A DNA stretch of 64,000 nt. Source: Tribonema minus (taxonomy: Eukaryota; Sar; Xanthophyceae; Tribonematales; Tribonemataceae). The notes under the pieces were generated by a model. It searched no databases. It was not told the origin of the DNA and saw only the letters and a program-made list of their open reading frames with translations. Every line of letters starts with the position of its first letter. Within the stretch, counting starts at the first letter, position 1. This document shows, piece by piece, positions 1 through 11,128 of the stretch. A program made the translations under genes and the position numbers. The stretch is from contig JAFCMP010000529.1 of NCBI GenBank assembly GCA_017506865.1, positions 310,001 to 374,000 on the forward strand, read 5' to 3'.

Positions 1-762
1 TCAGAGGCTCAATTGATCATCATGATGGCGACTTGTGCGCCCATCTACTAGTAAGTTACTGTGGTAGCGCCCCCTCTGGGTGCTGGCGATGCCCCCTCTG
101 ACTGTGAAGAGCCAAGTGTTGACGTCCCTGCGCTGTCCCGGAAGCGCTTTGTCTTGTGCCCAATGCCATGTTTCGCAGGCGTCGGTGGGCTTGCTGACTC
201 AAACTCGTGGTCGATGCTGATGTGTTGGCCACTGTGGGCCGATTGCTGCTGCAGCTGGCAGCTGAAGGAAGGCCGCTGTGTGCCACCGATCGAGGTATTC
301 TTTGCCGATCTCTTTTGTTGAAGCAGTGAAGCTCTGCTCTCACGTTGAGGGTAAATTGCCGGTGCCGTCTGTCGGGTATGCGGGTATGCTGTACGCAGGT
401 GTCGCTCTCGTGCTCCTCAGGACTCAGGTCAGGGTATTGCCTCTGCCTTCTCGTTCTCCTGTATGAATGCTCGGGTATGCTGTAGTTTGCTGTACGCAGG
501 CCACCGGGTGTTGTCTTGTCGAGTCGGCACGTGCCGCGCCCTCCGAGTTGGGCGCTGTTGTTTGCCGTGTTGCTGCTGATGCTGGTGCCGTCTGCGGGGT
601 AAGCTGTACTCAGGTCAGGCCGTGCCTATTCTGCGTGCTCCTGTGGATGCTCCGCGGTACTCTCACTGTAGTTACTAGCTGCCGTCTGCGTGCTCCCTAG
701 CCGATCAGCTGAATTCTGCAGCTCGTTGCTGGACTTGTTGACGCACTGAATGCCGTGCGGTC

Positions 763-954
763 TTTGATCTCGCACTCGACCTGTGCGGCTCTGTTGCGTC
801 GGACTTGGTCTCGCACTGAATCCGTGCGGGTTTGTTCTCGCAGGAAGCTCTGCGGGTTTGATCTCGCACTCGACCTGTGCGGCTCTGTTGCGTCGGACTT
901 GGTCTCGCACTGAATCCGTGCGGGTTTGTTCTCGCAGGAAGCTCTGCGGGTTTG
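763..954. repeat. 94-bp tandem duplication
   Basis: Two essentially identical 94-bp units (763-856 and 857-950) begin at a TTTGATCTCGCACTCG motif. Each ends in a GC-rich stretch carrying TCGCAGGAAGCTCTGCGGG. Confidence 0.85.
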
Positions 955-1190
955 TTACGCCACTTTAACTGTGCGGTTTTGTTTACGCCACTTGGACTGT
1001 ACTGTGCGGATTTGTTTACGCCACTTGTGCTGTGCGGATTTGTTTACGCCAGGGAACTCTGCGGTTTTGCTGCACTGCACTGCAATTCTGTGCTGTAGGG
1101 GAACTCCTAAGAAGCCACGGTACTCGCGGGATTTGTTACGCAGGGAACTCTGCGGTTTGATAACGCACTGTGCTGTGCGGACTTGACTAG
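955..1190. repeat. Degenerate minisatellite
   Basis: Continues the 94-bp duplication with shorter diverged units of the pattern TTTGTTTACGCCACTTG...TGCGGA, plus units of the form CAGGGAACTCTGCGGTTT. It looks like an older, decayed part of the same array. Confidence 0.6.
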
Positions 1191-2197
1191 ACTGTCGGTG
1201 TGACCATGTCGGAAATGACGACTCAGCTCAGCTAGAGCTCCATGACAAGATGCCAAGCCAGGTAGCAAGGCAGCAGGGAGGAAGAGAGACTCCGGCTGGA
1301 GGACCGTGCTAAGGCGAAGTGAATATTGAGTGTAACGTCGAGGTCGTGAATAGAGCTGGCACGATAGAGCCAGCTATGTAGTGAGCAGTCCAAGCGACGA
1401 GTCTTATGCTTGTCACGAGAAGGTGCAACCTGCTCGTGCAACCTGCTCAAGTAAGGGCCAGCTAAGCCAGTCACGCCCCTGCCGTTACATGTCCTTTGCA
1501 GTTCACACGACTCTGCAGTTACATGAGAGCATGATATTCCGACAGTACATACGACCATAACTGGGAGGTTAAGCCTCAGCCGGCAGACCGTATACGTAGG
1601 CACATGGTGCTGCGACAGCTGTGCACACAATGCCCCAAGTGGCCAGCCTTGCTCAGCATGTGAGCTTTCACGACAGCAGTTGACGAGATCTGCCACCCAA
1701 CAACGACCGCCAGTGATAGCTGCATCAGCAGGCATTGAGCTGACAGGATCAACCACAAGGTGAGAGAACACACCTCATGCGGACCGTAAAAGCGGAATGC
1801 ATGTGATATTCTGTTTGCGCTTACTGCATGCGTTTCACAGAGGGCTCGATGAGGACAGCCTTGTACCCTGCAGACACGTCTTTCTGCAAGGCAGCAGCGA
1901 CACCGACCGACTGACCCTGTCTGCTCCGAGGATCTGCCCTTTTTCTAGGTGCGCTTCCATCGATGCTCAGCGCCAGATGACAGCAACGCTCCGCAGGCCC
2001 AGCAGCCTTGTACTGCCGCACGTATGTGAATGAGCCACCTGTGTCTGTACGCTAAAACGACATGGAACAACGTGAAGACTGAGTGCGGCACCGCACAGAC
2101 GGCAGCGGCGTCGGCGCCACCCTGAATGCGCGGTTTCATCTACTTCTTTGTGTAGAGTCATATCCCCCTTGTTCATCAGTTCACCCCCCTTGCGCAT

Positions 2198-5100
2198 CTA
2201 TTCCTCGAGTATCCCCTTGACGCGAATCATGCCCTTCTGCTGGTACCCCATGGTCTTGGCCATGCGGTCCAGCTCCTCCTCCCCCGCCGTGATCCTAATC
2301 TCCACCGTGGTGTCGTCGTCGGTCGTCTCCAGCCGCACCTGACAGGGGCAGTGGCATCAATTGTGGGCAGGTAAGATAGAGCTTTGGTTGAAGTGCGGGC
2401 ATTCTAGAAGCAGAGCGGCGCGCAAACGCGCACAATTTTGCAAACCTATTAACTGTTCATGGTTTCAGGCTTATGAAAATTGGCCGTACAACGCAGGAGT
2501 AAGACACAAAAAAAGAAAGAAAAAGCAGTGCAGACTGGGAGTCACAGAGGGAGAGGCAGCCGCAATGTGAGACGCGGTGACAACTTCACAGGTGCTGATC
2601 GCTTTGCTGCGGTGCACTGCCGCTAATGAAACGATGAACTGTCCTCAGCAAACTTCAAGTGATGACTTGCCTCTCTGTGCCGCACGTACGAACCAACCTC
2701 ATCCCCAATGGGCCTGAGGTCAGTCTTCAGGGGAACTCTACGAGCCCCTCTCCTCCGCATCTTTCGAGTGAGCGGTCACATAGCGTTACTTGAGCCGTGC
2801 CCTTGCCCAACGCGCTTTGCGAGACCGCGGCATCGCTATTGAGCGCAGCAATCGCTATCAAGCGCAGCAATCGGCCGTCAGCGCACATGAGAACTCAAGT
2901 GCGCGAGTACAAACATCAACTGGTGACGCACGCCTGAGTCTTGGCCTTGCGCGACGCACTCTACACCCAACTCGTAAACCAATTAGTACACCAAACTTCA
3001 AGGGCCACGCGCATAGAAAAACATCAAGCGGTTACACACCTGAGTCATGTGCTGGCGCGACGCGCTCTACACCCAGATTGTGTTCCAAACTTCAAGGGTT
3101 GATGCACCTGTGCCTTGTCCTTGCGATGCGCGTTTTGCCAAATAGTACACCCCCGCGTCAATTTATAGAACTTCTAAGTTCAAAAATTCAAGGGTTGACG
3201 CGCCTGTGCCTTGTCCTTGCGCTGCGCGTTGTTCCAGTAGTACACCCCCGCGTCAATTAATGGAACTTCAGGCACAAAACTTCAAGGGTTGACGCACCTG
3301 CACCTTGTCCTTGCGTTGTGCGTTTTGCCAGTAGTACACCCCTGCATCCATGTATATAACTGCCAAGTACAAAACTTTAAGGGTTGACGCACCTCTGCCT
3401 TGTCCTTAAGTTGCGCATTGTTCCAGTAGTACACCCCTGCATCAATTCATATAACTTCAAGTACAAATCTTCAAAAGTTGACGCACCTGTGCCTTGTCCG
3501 TGAGCTGCGCGTTTTGCCATTAGTACACCCCCGCGTCAATTTAGAAAATTTCAGGCACCAAACTTCAAGGGTTGACGCACCTGTGCCTTGTCCTTGCGCT
3601 GCGCGTTGTTCCAGTAGTACACCCCCGCGTACGGTGACAGCAGCGTCAGCAAGTACCAGTACGTCCCGAAATCGGGAAACTGGATCTGCAGAGGCAAACG
3701 AAGCATCCGCATGCATCAGATGACGGTATATGTGTACAAACTTCCATATGAATGGACCAAATCTGCAAAGGCATAGAGCGCATACGCGTGCATCAGATGA
3801 TGGAACAGGTAGGGTAGACTTTCAAAACAAATTTGGACTGCTTTATGAACAAGAGGTATAGTTTTGCGCAAACATCGAGGAAATCTGTGTTTGATCTGGT
3901 GCACACGGCGCCCTTCACCAATGTCCTTTCAGGATGCTGCATCGAGAAATGGACAACTTTGTGCTGCAACACTGCTGTTGACCTTATCGACCTTGTGCTG
4001 CAACACTGCTGTCAATCATTTCGCCCAAGGTCTTATCAAATTGATGAAAATTGCCACAACTTCAGCGAATCAGACAACATGCGCTCTGTCGTCAGTTGCA
4101 CGCTCTGCAGAGTGGCGAGATGCCAGATTAGCTCTCTGAGCACTTGAGGGACTTGCAGATCAAACGAGTCACTTGCACATGACCTGACGCAGCAGTGCTC
4201 CACACAGCGCCAGCCACATGCAACGCACTACACCGCATGTAGTCCTCGCCATGGATAACCCTGACCCCAACCCTAATCCTAACCCGAACCCTGACCGCAA
4301 AAGCGTTCCCCTCATCTGAAGGACTCGAGGTGCCTGCGTGTCCTGGCACGTGAAACACGCTGCGTGAGAGCAAGCGAAGAGCAACCTAACCCTAACCCTA
4401 AGAGCAATCTAAGACGGCCCCACATGCGATACTTCCTTGCCTGCGACAGGTTTTCAGTCTCGAAGCAACGGCAGCAACGCCGTCGGCGCAGCGGACCGTC
4501 TTGCCTTCGTATGGCCTTACTTGCTGAGGCTCGTAGGAAAGCACGTGCCTTCAGATCGCACCACTGCTGGACCAACAACGGGAACTCACACGAGCTGACG
4601 ACAGGATTTTTGCAACTTTTGGAATAAAGAATGATCGAAAATGCACCTCGCCAGCAATGGCAGCTTGAGCAGGACACAAAGTAGCATCCTGCTACAATTC
4701 ACGTCATTGAGCTCGGTAGTTTTGCACAGACTGTGATAGCAGGAGCATGCTTTGTGGCCAGAAAGCCAATGCGGACATGGGTAGAGTAGCGCCAACGCTG
4801 ATGTGCACTTTAGCCCTACACCTACTCAGTGCTCAGCTCCTGTGCATCAGAGACAGTGTTTCCAGAACCCACGGGCTGAGGTATCGACTTGTGGCTAGAT
4901 AAATTTGGCACCTTGTGGCAACTTGCTATCTGAAAGCAACCCTGTTTAGTCTCGCAGTGCATGCATGTTATGATATATGCTCCTGCCGAGAATGTGGTGT
5001 TGCGGTAAGGTTGGACTTTGAGGTTCAAGTTGTGGGCCAGATGCTCTAAGACTTCCGTTGCGTGTCGCCAGCACCGGCGTCCCGAATCCACGATGTTCAT

Positions 5101-6819
5101 ACCAGCGCACTGGTCTGATTTTTCAATATATGAGTACATCAACGTGTTCTACTAGCCACGCGCTCAGAAACAGTGTGCGTGCCGCACTTGCAACATGCAC
5201 AAGCCCCGCATGAGTTGGAGTTTAACTTCAATTAGTATCAAACTTTGTGACACGCACACGATACCCGCATGAGTTGAAGTTTATTTTTAACTTCAATCAC
5301 CTGCAGCACCAGCGACAGCGTCCCCAGGCACAGGAACGTGCAGAACACCAGGAAGAACCCCTGCGATCTGCTCGCCTGCACCGCCCCCTCAAACACTATC
5401 TCCTCGCCCGCCGATACGATCTTGTAGTTGTTCGCCTGGAAGTACGCCACCACCTCCGCCGCCACCTGTCGCGCGCAGACATGAGCACGCGCGCAGCACG
5501 TGTGGATCAAGTCGTGCTCAACCTCTGAAGCGCGCACGTGTGGCCAACTTGGGAACAGCAGATTGAGCCTCTCCGTGACCAACAAAGGATATACATTGTG
5601 GCTGTCCGGCAAAAAAGCGCCTCTGCTTCTGCTGCCATGCATTGTCGCAAGGCGAGGGCATGCGTGCGCGCAGCAACTGTCACACATTCGATGGCTTGCC
5701 CAGACCAGCCATTCAAAACTCGCCAGTACGGATTGAAATCGCACATGCGTGTTGCCGTGACACTTGAATTCCGTCAGCGCGTGCACAAGACCGCTCGACA
5801 TGAAGGCGGCCGCGTCCGAGTCACCACCAGTCAGCATCCTGAAGCCTAAGGCTCAGGGCCTGCGGTGGACATGCAGCACAATGGATGGCAGAGTACCTCA
5901 CCTTGTGCGGACTGAGGTTCACCGCATTGGACGTGCATTGCAGCGAAAGCCAAGCCCCCGTGCCAGTGAGAGTGTGGTGAATCCTGAGCATTTGATGCTT
6001 GCCAAACAACAACTATCAGCAACCACAGTGTTTGTAGGCCTTCACCTACTGCACGGCTGTAGTGCAAAACATTTTGCAAGCAAAGCGCACCTGCTTAACG
6101 GGCTTGGCCGCCACGGCAGCAGCAGGTCCTGCCACAGTGTACACGCGCTCCTTGTACTTAGTTTTTGCTGCCCGCTTGATCACGCTCCACAGCCCCGGGA
6201 ACGAGAGCAGATACAGCCCTAGGGTGGCGTAGTAACTTGACTTGCTGTAAGACACAGAGGCGCCAAGAGGATCCGCTGCATCCGCCAGAGTAATAGCGAA
6301 TGGATTTGCCTGAGGAGAGTTTGCAAGGATACATGGGACAGAGAAAAATGCGATGGGATGGAGAGAGCGGGAGAACTTGAACTTTGAGTGTTGGATAACA
6401 AATGCTTCTGCACCACGATTATACGTGATACACTTCATATGCACCGCGATAAAACGATGGATGATTCTGCGTGTCTGCCATGCTTGGCATGGCAACACGG
6501 CGGCAAGTGTAACAGTCTGTCCGCGACATCTATCCGATCCGCAACACTCTGGGAGGCAGATTCTAAAGAGCAAAGAATTTATTAAGGTCGCGGCGGCAAC
6601 GCAGTCCTTTCTTACCGCGTGGAAGTGAGTAAGGGCGTTGAGTGCCTGTCCCGATGCCTGCAGCATCTCAGCTGATGCACCCTCCAACACCATGTGCATA
6701 GGCCGCACAGCCGCTCGCCTGCATGACAATGGCCTGGAGGCGCCCGGTGTGACAAAAGCGGCTACCCGCTGCTGCAGCAGGGCCGTGCATGCCAGCACTA
6801 CGCCAGCAGCGACTTTCAT
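2198..6819 (-). CDS. CCB1: CCB1-like cytochrome b6f haem-attachment factor, plastid-targeted
   Basis: Five minus-strand exons, all phase 0: 6616-6819, 6091-6309, 5301-5465, 3581-3685 and 2198-2338. They give 277 residues; plant CCB1 is of similar size. Exon 1 encodes a signal peptide with an AAF motif (Phe22), as in secondary red plastids. Three membrane segments follow: YYATLGLYLLSFPGLWSVI in exon 2, FFLVFCTFLCLGTLSLVL in exon 3 and YWYLLTLLSPYAGVYYW in exon 4. A soluble acidic tail ends in KGMIRVKGILEE. From family knowledge, CCB1 helps attach haem ci covalently to cytochrome b6 on the stromal side of thylakoids, with CCB2-4. The YSKSSYYATLGLY and RSQGFFLV regions and the tail match my memory of the family (PF12046, formerly DUF3529), but no search was run. 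It shares a short divergent promoter with PSTK. The intron before the last exon is filled with decayed copies of the exon 4 end. Confidence 0.8.
2930..3560 (-). repeat. Tandem decayed copies of CCB1 exon 4 end plus 5' splice site
   Basis: About five clear units with a period near 95 bp (splice-junction cores near 3100, 3196, 3291, 3386 and 3480) copy the last ~45 bp of the real exon (ends at 3581), its GTGCGTC donor and the following intron bases. Two more diverged units lie at about 2935-3070. Copies carry substitutions and small indels, and several would still read as YYW followed by a donor. All lie downstream of the real exon in the sense of transcription. Confidence 0.85.
4258..4297. repeat. 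Interstitial telomere-type block (CCCTAA-like)
   Basis: Degenerate CCCTAA/CCCCAA/CCCGAA/CCCTGA units in an intron of the CCB1-like gene. A second short block lies at 4384-4401. Confidence 0.8.
4384..4401. repeat. Interstitial telomere-type block
   Basis: About three CCTAAC units, perfect, in the same CCB1 intron as the block at 4258. Confidence 0.8.
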
Positions 6820-6963
6820 GTTGCAAATGCTTTGCACAGCTCGTGTGTGTCACACACACACATGTGTCAGAGGACCCCATGGAAGATACCTCAACTTGAA
6901 GTTGGTGGAATTCGAAAAGTTTAAAAAAGTGTTTAAGTGATTGGTGCCTGCGAGCCTCAAGAG
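6820..6963. promoter_or_regulatory. Short divergent promoter between CCB1 and PSTK
   Basis: Only 144 bp separate the two start codons, so both 5' untranslated regions and core promoters must fit here. It includes a CA/TG-rich palindromic stretch (CACACACACATGTG) near 6853 and an AAGTT-rich segment. No TATA box is evident. The inference is from spacing only. Confidence 0.6.
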
Positions 6964-9900
6964 ATGGCGGCAGCAGTGGTAGTGGCCTGCTGCTGCGGCC
7001 TGCCAGCGGCAGGCAAGACGTCCGTTTGCAGGCGCCTGGCAGCACGGTATCCTGAGCACACGAGTCATGTATGCTTCGACGACTTCATTGAGGTGCGAGA
7101 GCCAGGCGTGCGGCATGCCATGGCGACGATACTTTATGATGGTGCCAAGATGGAGCTGCATTGCAAGACTATAAGTTGTTGCTGCACGACAGCAGCATAC
7201 AATGTCATGATACTTGAAGTAGAGAACAGAATCTGATGTTGCACTTTGGCAGCTGGTTTCAGAGGCCGTGTTTTCATGGTATGACACATTTGCAGGCGTC
7301 AAATGAACTTTGTGTCTGCTGGCCGCATCGACTTGTTGAGCAGGAGAAACTGGCCATCAGTGCTGGTCCAGAGTTCGACCCCGAACGCTGGCGCCAAGGG
7401 CGCAGTGCGGCTATGGCTCACTTGGAAGCGCTTGTGAAGGAGTTCATAGGCGACAAAGCACCCAGTGACAGAGATTGTGAACAAAGTGCAAGCGCTGATC
7501 AAAGCAATATGGGGGTCGCACACGTCATCTTGGTCGACGACAACATGCACTATCGGTGAGATCCAGGCTGGCCTATCTTGTACTTGAAGTACGTGCACAA
7601 GCACAGTTGGCAGTTGCGGCGGTACTGTAACAGCTCAGCTGATTCAGCTGCAAGTAAGCAGCGCCTGATGAAAACAACAGCACTTGCCGTGATTCTGTTG
7701 CGCAAGTAATTGATCACGCTGCTGCCACTGCACAACTGGATGGCATGTTGGTTTTATCATCATTCTTCGAGTTGCAGAATCATTTCACCATCGATGTTCA
7801 TGCAGCTTGCATTGTGCTTGCAGCTCCATGATGTGCAGGTTGACTAATGAGGAAGCGTGCAGAGGCAAGAACTGCGATTGCCAGCATCCGATGCCTCTGC
7901 TGCAGCAGCAATGCCCTATGATGAGCATAGCCTGCACCTCTGTGACCTGGCCACGGTGGAGCGACGATCTGCAATTCACAAGCAGCTGCTGAGCTGTGCT
8001 GCAGAAACTTGTTCTAGCCTTCGTGTTATTGTCACAGCTGGTGTTCTATACAGGCCATTAAGTATCTTCATGCCGTGGCAGCAACTGCAAATGTCGCTGT
8101 GGTGCACAACCCCTCATGTCCGCCGCACGCTGCCACACCATGGCAACTGCCAGCCTGCAGCTCGCGACAAGACGCAGCTGTGCCTTTGCCACATGGCAAG
8201 GAATACTGCACAATGCCTACGTGCCACGATCGCATATACTTCTTCTGTCACTTCAGCGTATCACCGCTCAACCTCAACTGCTCCGCATTCCCACCCCTGT
8301 GAGCAGGCGCATGCGGCACGACGTACTGCAGCTCGCACGAAGACGCGGCTGCGCTTTCGCCGTCATATACCTACCCATGGACGCTGCTATTGCTGAGCAG
8401 TGCAACGCCTCACGCGACAAGCCAGTGCCCGGTGGTGTGATCAGTAGAATGGCACACGCTCTGGAGCCTCCAGATCCGGAGCACGTTCCGTGGGAACGAT
8501 ACTGTGCGACAGTGACGGACTCTGTGGATGACGGTCAGGTGGACGCAGGTACATGCGTGTGCAATGCCATACCTACATACCACAAAACTGCGAGATTTGC
8601 GCAGACTCTGCCCCTCATGTGGGCTGGGCTCAAGAACACCATGTACCGCTGTGCACATGCACCTACCAGCGAGCCGCACGTGAGTTGTGTGGTTAGCATG
8701 TGGCAGTGCTCGGTTGCAGCTCACAAGCAGCATCCACATGGACAAAACTGGAGTGTGGCAGTCTTGCAGTAGTGAAATGGTATACCTTGAAGTAGCTACT
8801 AGTCATCTAATCGCAGTGCTACCAGTCCGCAAGGTGCTGTGCCTGTGAGCTGAGCGCTGCCGATGTGAAAGTGCAGTGGGAAAGCATGAAGCTACTTTGA
8901 GCGTACAACTCCGCGATTGTCCTTGCTGCCACTACTGCTTCCAAAGGCTGGTTCCGAAGGCTCTCTCCACACAGCTTCCAGAACTGGTGTCAACGACGGC
9001 AATCTTGCAGAAGCATGCGATGTAGATGCACACCTCAAAGCAGCGCACCTGCGACTCGGGCGCATGCCTTCAGCAGGTGCTCTGGAGCTGAATCTGTAAT
9101 CTATGTTTCTTCACAATGCTGAGCAGTGTGGAGAGTCCTGCAGGCCGCTGCGCGCGACCCCCCGCCGCCAGCCCCCGCGCCAGCGCTCAGCAAACCCGGC
9201 AGCACCGCTCAGCACCAATCCACCGCAGCAGCAGCGCTCGCCACCCACGGCAGCGATGCTCAACAAGCATCCGCCGCAGACGACGCCCATGCGGCGACAG
9301 TTTCGGATAGTGTCGCACAGGCGGTGGATGTTGCGCTGCGGAGAGAGGTGGCGCAACTGGTGGCGCGGGCGGGGGCGCTCGATGATGCAGAAGGGGGTTT
9401 ATCAAAGGGGGGCTGCTGTGCGGGGGGTAGGGGGGGGTTGCGTGCCGCAGTGGGCGGCGCCTGCGCCGCGGCGCGCAAGGCCACCATCAGGTGGGGTTGA
9501 GTAGTGTTGAAGAGTTGAGAGGAGCAGGCGTAAAATAGAGTCGGGTTCTGTCTGCATATAGATTGCAGGTGGCCTGCCGTTTGCCGATTTATGGGTGATG
9601 TCATGAGACAGACGTTGCAACAACGCTGCCACGCTGCGATTCATGCTGCACTGGGACCGGAGCGCTGGTGGGGGTTCCCTCAGTTGCTGACGGTCATTCG
9701 TGGTGCTGGCCGCTGTTTTGCAGCTGTGATCAGCACAGTTATCACATCCCATGTCATTTGCAGCATAGCAGCGCGGTCGCTGCACAATGAAGTAGAAGTA
9801 TGAGGGGGGAAGAGGTGTCATGTGGCGATGGCGTTCAGGAGTGATCTCCGATGCGCATTGAGAGACTTTCATGTCATCACCAGATGCATGTAGATTCTGG

Positions 9901-10206
9901 CAGCGAGCTTGACATCGATCATCTGTTTTTTTTGCAGCCACTGCGGGAATGAAGGAAAAGTACTATGTGATTTCACGGCAGGCATGCTGACTAAATTGCG
10001 CCCACCCTGCACCGCCCTTGCCCCGCAGCAGGCAGGCGCCCGATTACTCACAAGACCAGTGTGCAAACACGCCAGAGCATGTCTCCACCGCACTGGCCAC
10101 GTTCAGGCTGCGCATGGCCGCACAGTTAATGCCAGCACTGGTGTCGATAGACCTGGTTGATGCGCTTTTGAACGTCGACAGCGGAGACGGTACTGACGTC
10201 ACATGA
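6964..10206 (+). CDS. PSTK: O-phosphoseryl-tRNA(Sec) kinase (PSTK)
   Basis: Five exons with agreeing phases: 6964-7092, 7344-7555, 8307-8538, 9144-9490 and 10029-10206. They give 365 residues; animal PSTK is about 350. Exon 1 carries the P-loop GLPAAGKTS and an FDD motif. Exons 2 and 3 join to read VDDNMHYRRMRHDVLQLAR, matching the PSTK signature DDNFYYQSMR...QLAR, with the splice falling inside the Arg codon after Tyr. Exon 3 continues with the conserved EPPDPEHVPWE. Exon 4 is partly low-complexity but contains an ALRREVAQLV helix expected in the C-terminal part. The enzyme phosphorylates Ser-tRNA(Sec) so that SepSecS can make Sec-tRNA, so the organism should use selenocysteine. The 3' ends of exons 3 and 4 and the last exon are less certain than the core. 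The 8307 exon has a decayed copy of its start upstream in the intron. Confidence 0.88.
8110..8215 (+). repeat. Decayed copy of PSTK exon 3 start
   Basis: Intronic sequence around CTGCAGCTCGCGACAAGACG resembles the true exon beginning at 8307 (CTGCAGCTCGCACGAAGACG) with the same flanking order. It is an acceptor-side pseudo-copy about 150-190 bp upstream of the real exon. Confidence 0.6.
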
Positions 10207-11128
10207 GCCTTCTTGGACGTTGTGCATCCTCATTCTCGTGTTGTCTGCTGTGTTTCTGATGGCATCTGTGCAGAGTGTGATCTGGTGCGCATTTGCACTT
10301 GGCGATGCTGCGGGTGTGCAAGTGTTTGTGACGCAGCTGCGTGCCAATTGGGTATGTATGGCTGCGCGCGTGGCGTTTGCATGTGTGTTGCGAGGGGCAC
10401 CTTCAGGTGCCGGCCTCCGCTGTGTGAACGCACCACAAGTACCGCATCAAGACATACCAACTGTGCTGTGAAAAATGCCATCAGCGTTGCTTGGCGTGTC
10501 ACGTGGCGGCAGTGCGACTCGCATACACTTGCTGTAAACAGATCTGGGCGCGATGAGGCCTTTTGGTAGGGTTGTCACTCTGTGCGAGGAGCAATCGGCA
10601 GCTGCACTTGACGCCATTTCTGCCAGTGTGTGCAGAGAGCATGAGAAGATAGCAGGTGCCGTGAATGAAGCAGGCGTTGCATCTGAGTTTCGCAATTACA
10701 ATGGCCAGCATGCGTGAACACCAATGAGTGCAATTACAGGACAAGCGACACAGCAATATGATCCGCAACGCTCAGAGTAAAGTGGCATGAATTGATTAGC
10801 AAGGGGGGGTGTCTATGTAAGGTACATATAGTGTCCCCACATCCCGCGCCAATACACCTCGTTGTGATTTGCATACACCACTATGAACACGGCGCTTCAT
10901 GGCCAACGCAAACGGAAAATGGCCTGCGCCTCACAGAAAATGGCTGGTGCCTCTCGCGAGAAAACTGCCTCGGTCATCACAGGAGACGTGCGAGAACACA
11001 CAAACGGAGTGCGCCATTGCGATGACGCTAGATTGCGCACGGCAGACTGCGAGATACTGCAGCAGCGCTCCGCATCAGCGCTCAACTTCAAGTGCAGCAG
11101 CAGCAGCAGTGCTCAGCGTGGCCCCCAC
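10207..11128. other. Convergent intergenic region
   Basis: Lies between the stop codons of PSTK (+) and the TLDc gene (-). It should hold both 3' untranslated regions. I see no convincing exon, repeat array or polyadenylation signal that I would defend. Confidence 0.5.

Larger units (their letters stand above)
1..2197. other. No supported gene; repeat-bearing flank
   Basis: I find no exon with matching splice sites and convincing protein sequence here. The left part holds short tandem repeats (see 763-1190). A 179-codon minus-strand open frame at 1232-1771 has Cys/Ser-rich, non-periodic sequence and looks like a chance frame. The stretch lies just beyond the stop codon of the CCB1-like gene, so its right end probably contains that gene's 3' untranslated region. 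Confidence 0.5.

Noticed and set aside
1232..1771. 179-codon minus-strand frame
   Set aside because: No motif, no periodicity, no plausible neighbours. A chance frame seems more likely than a gene.
2930..3560. CRISPR-like regular array
   Set aside because: The units are regularly spaced, but the repeats are diverged copies of a CCB1 exon end and the spacers are copies too. This is eukaryotic DNA with no cas genes.
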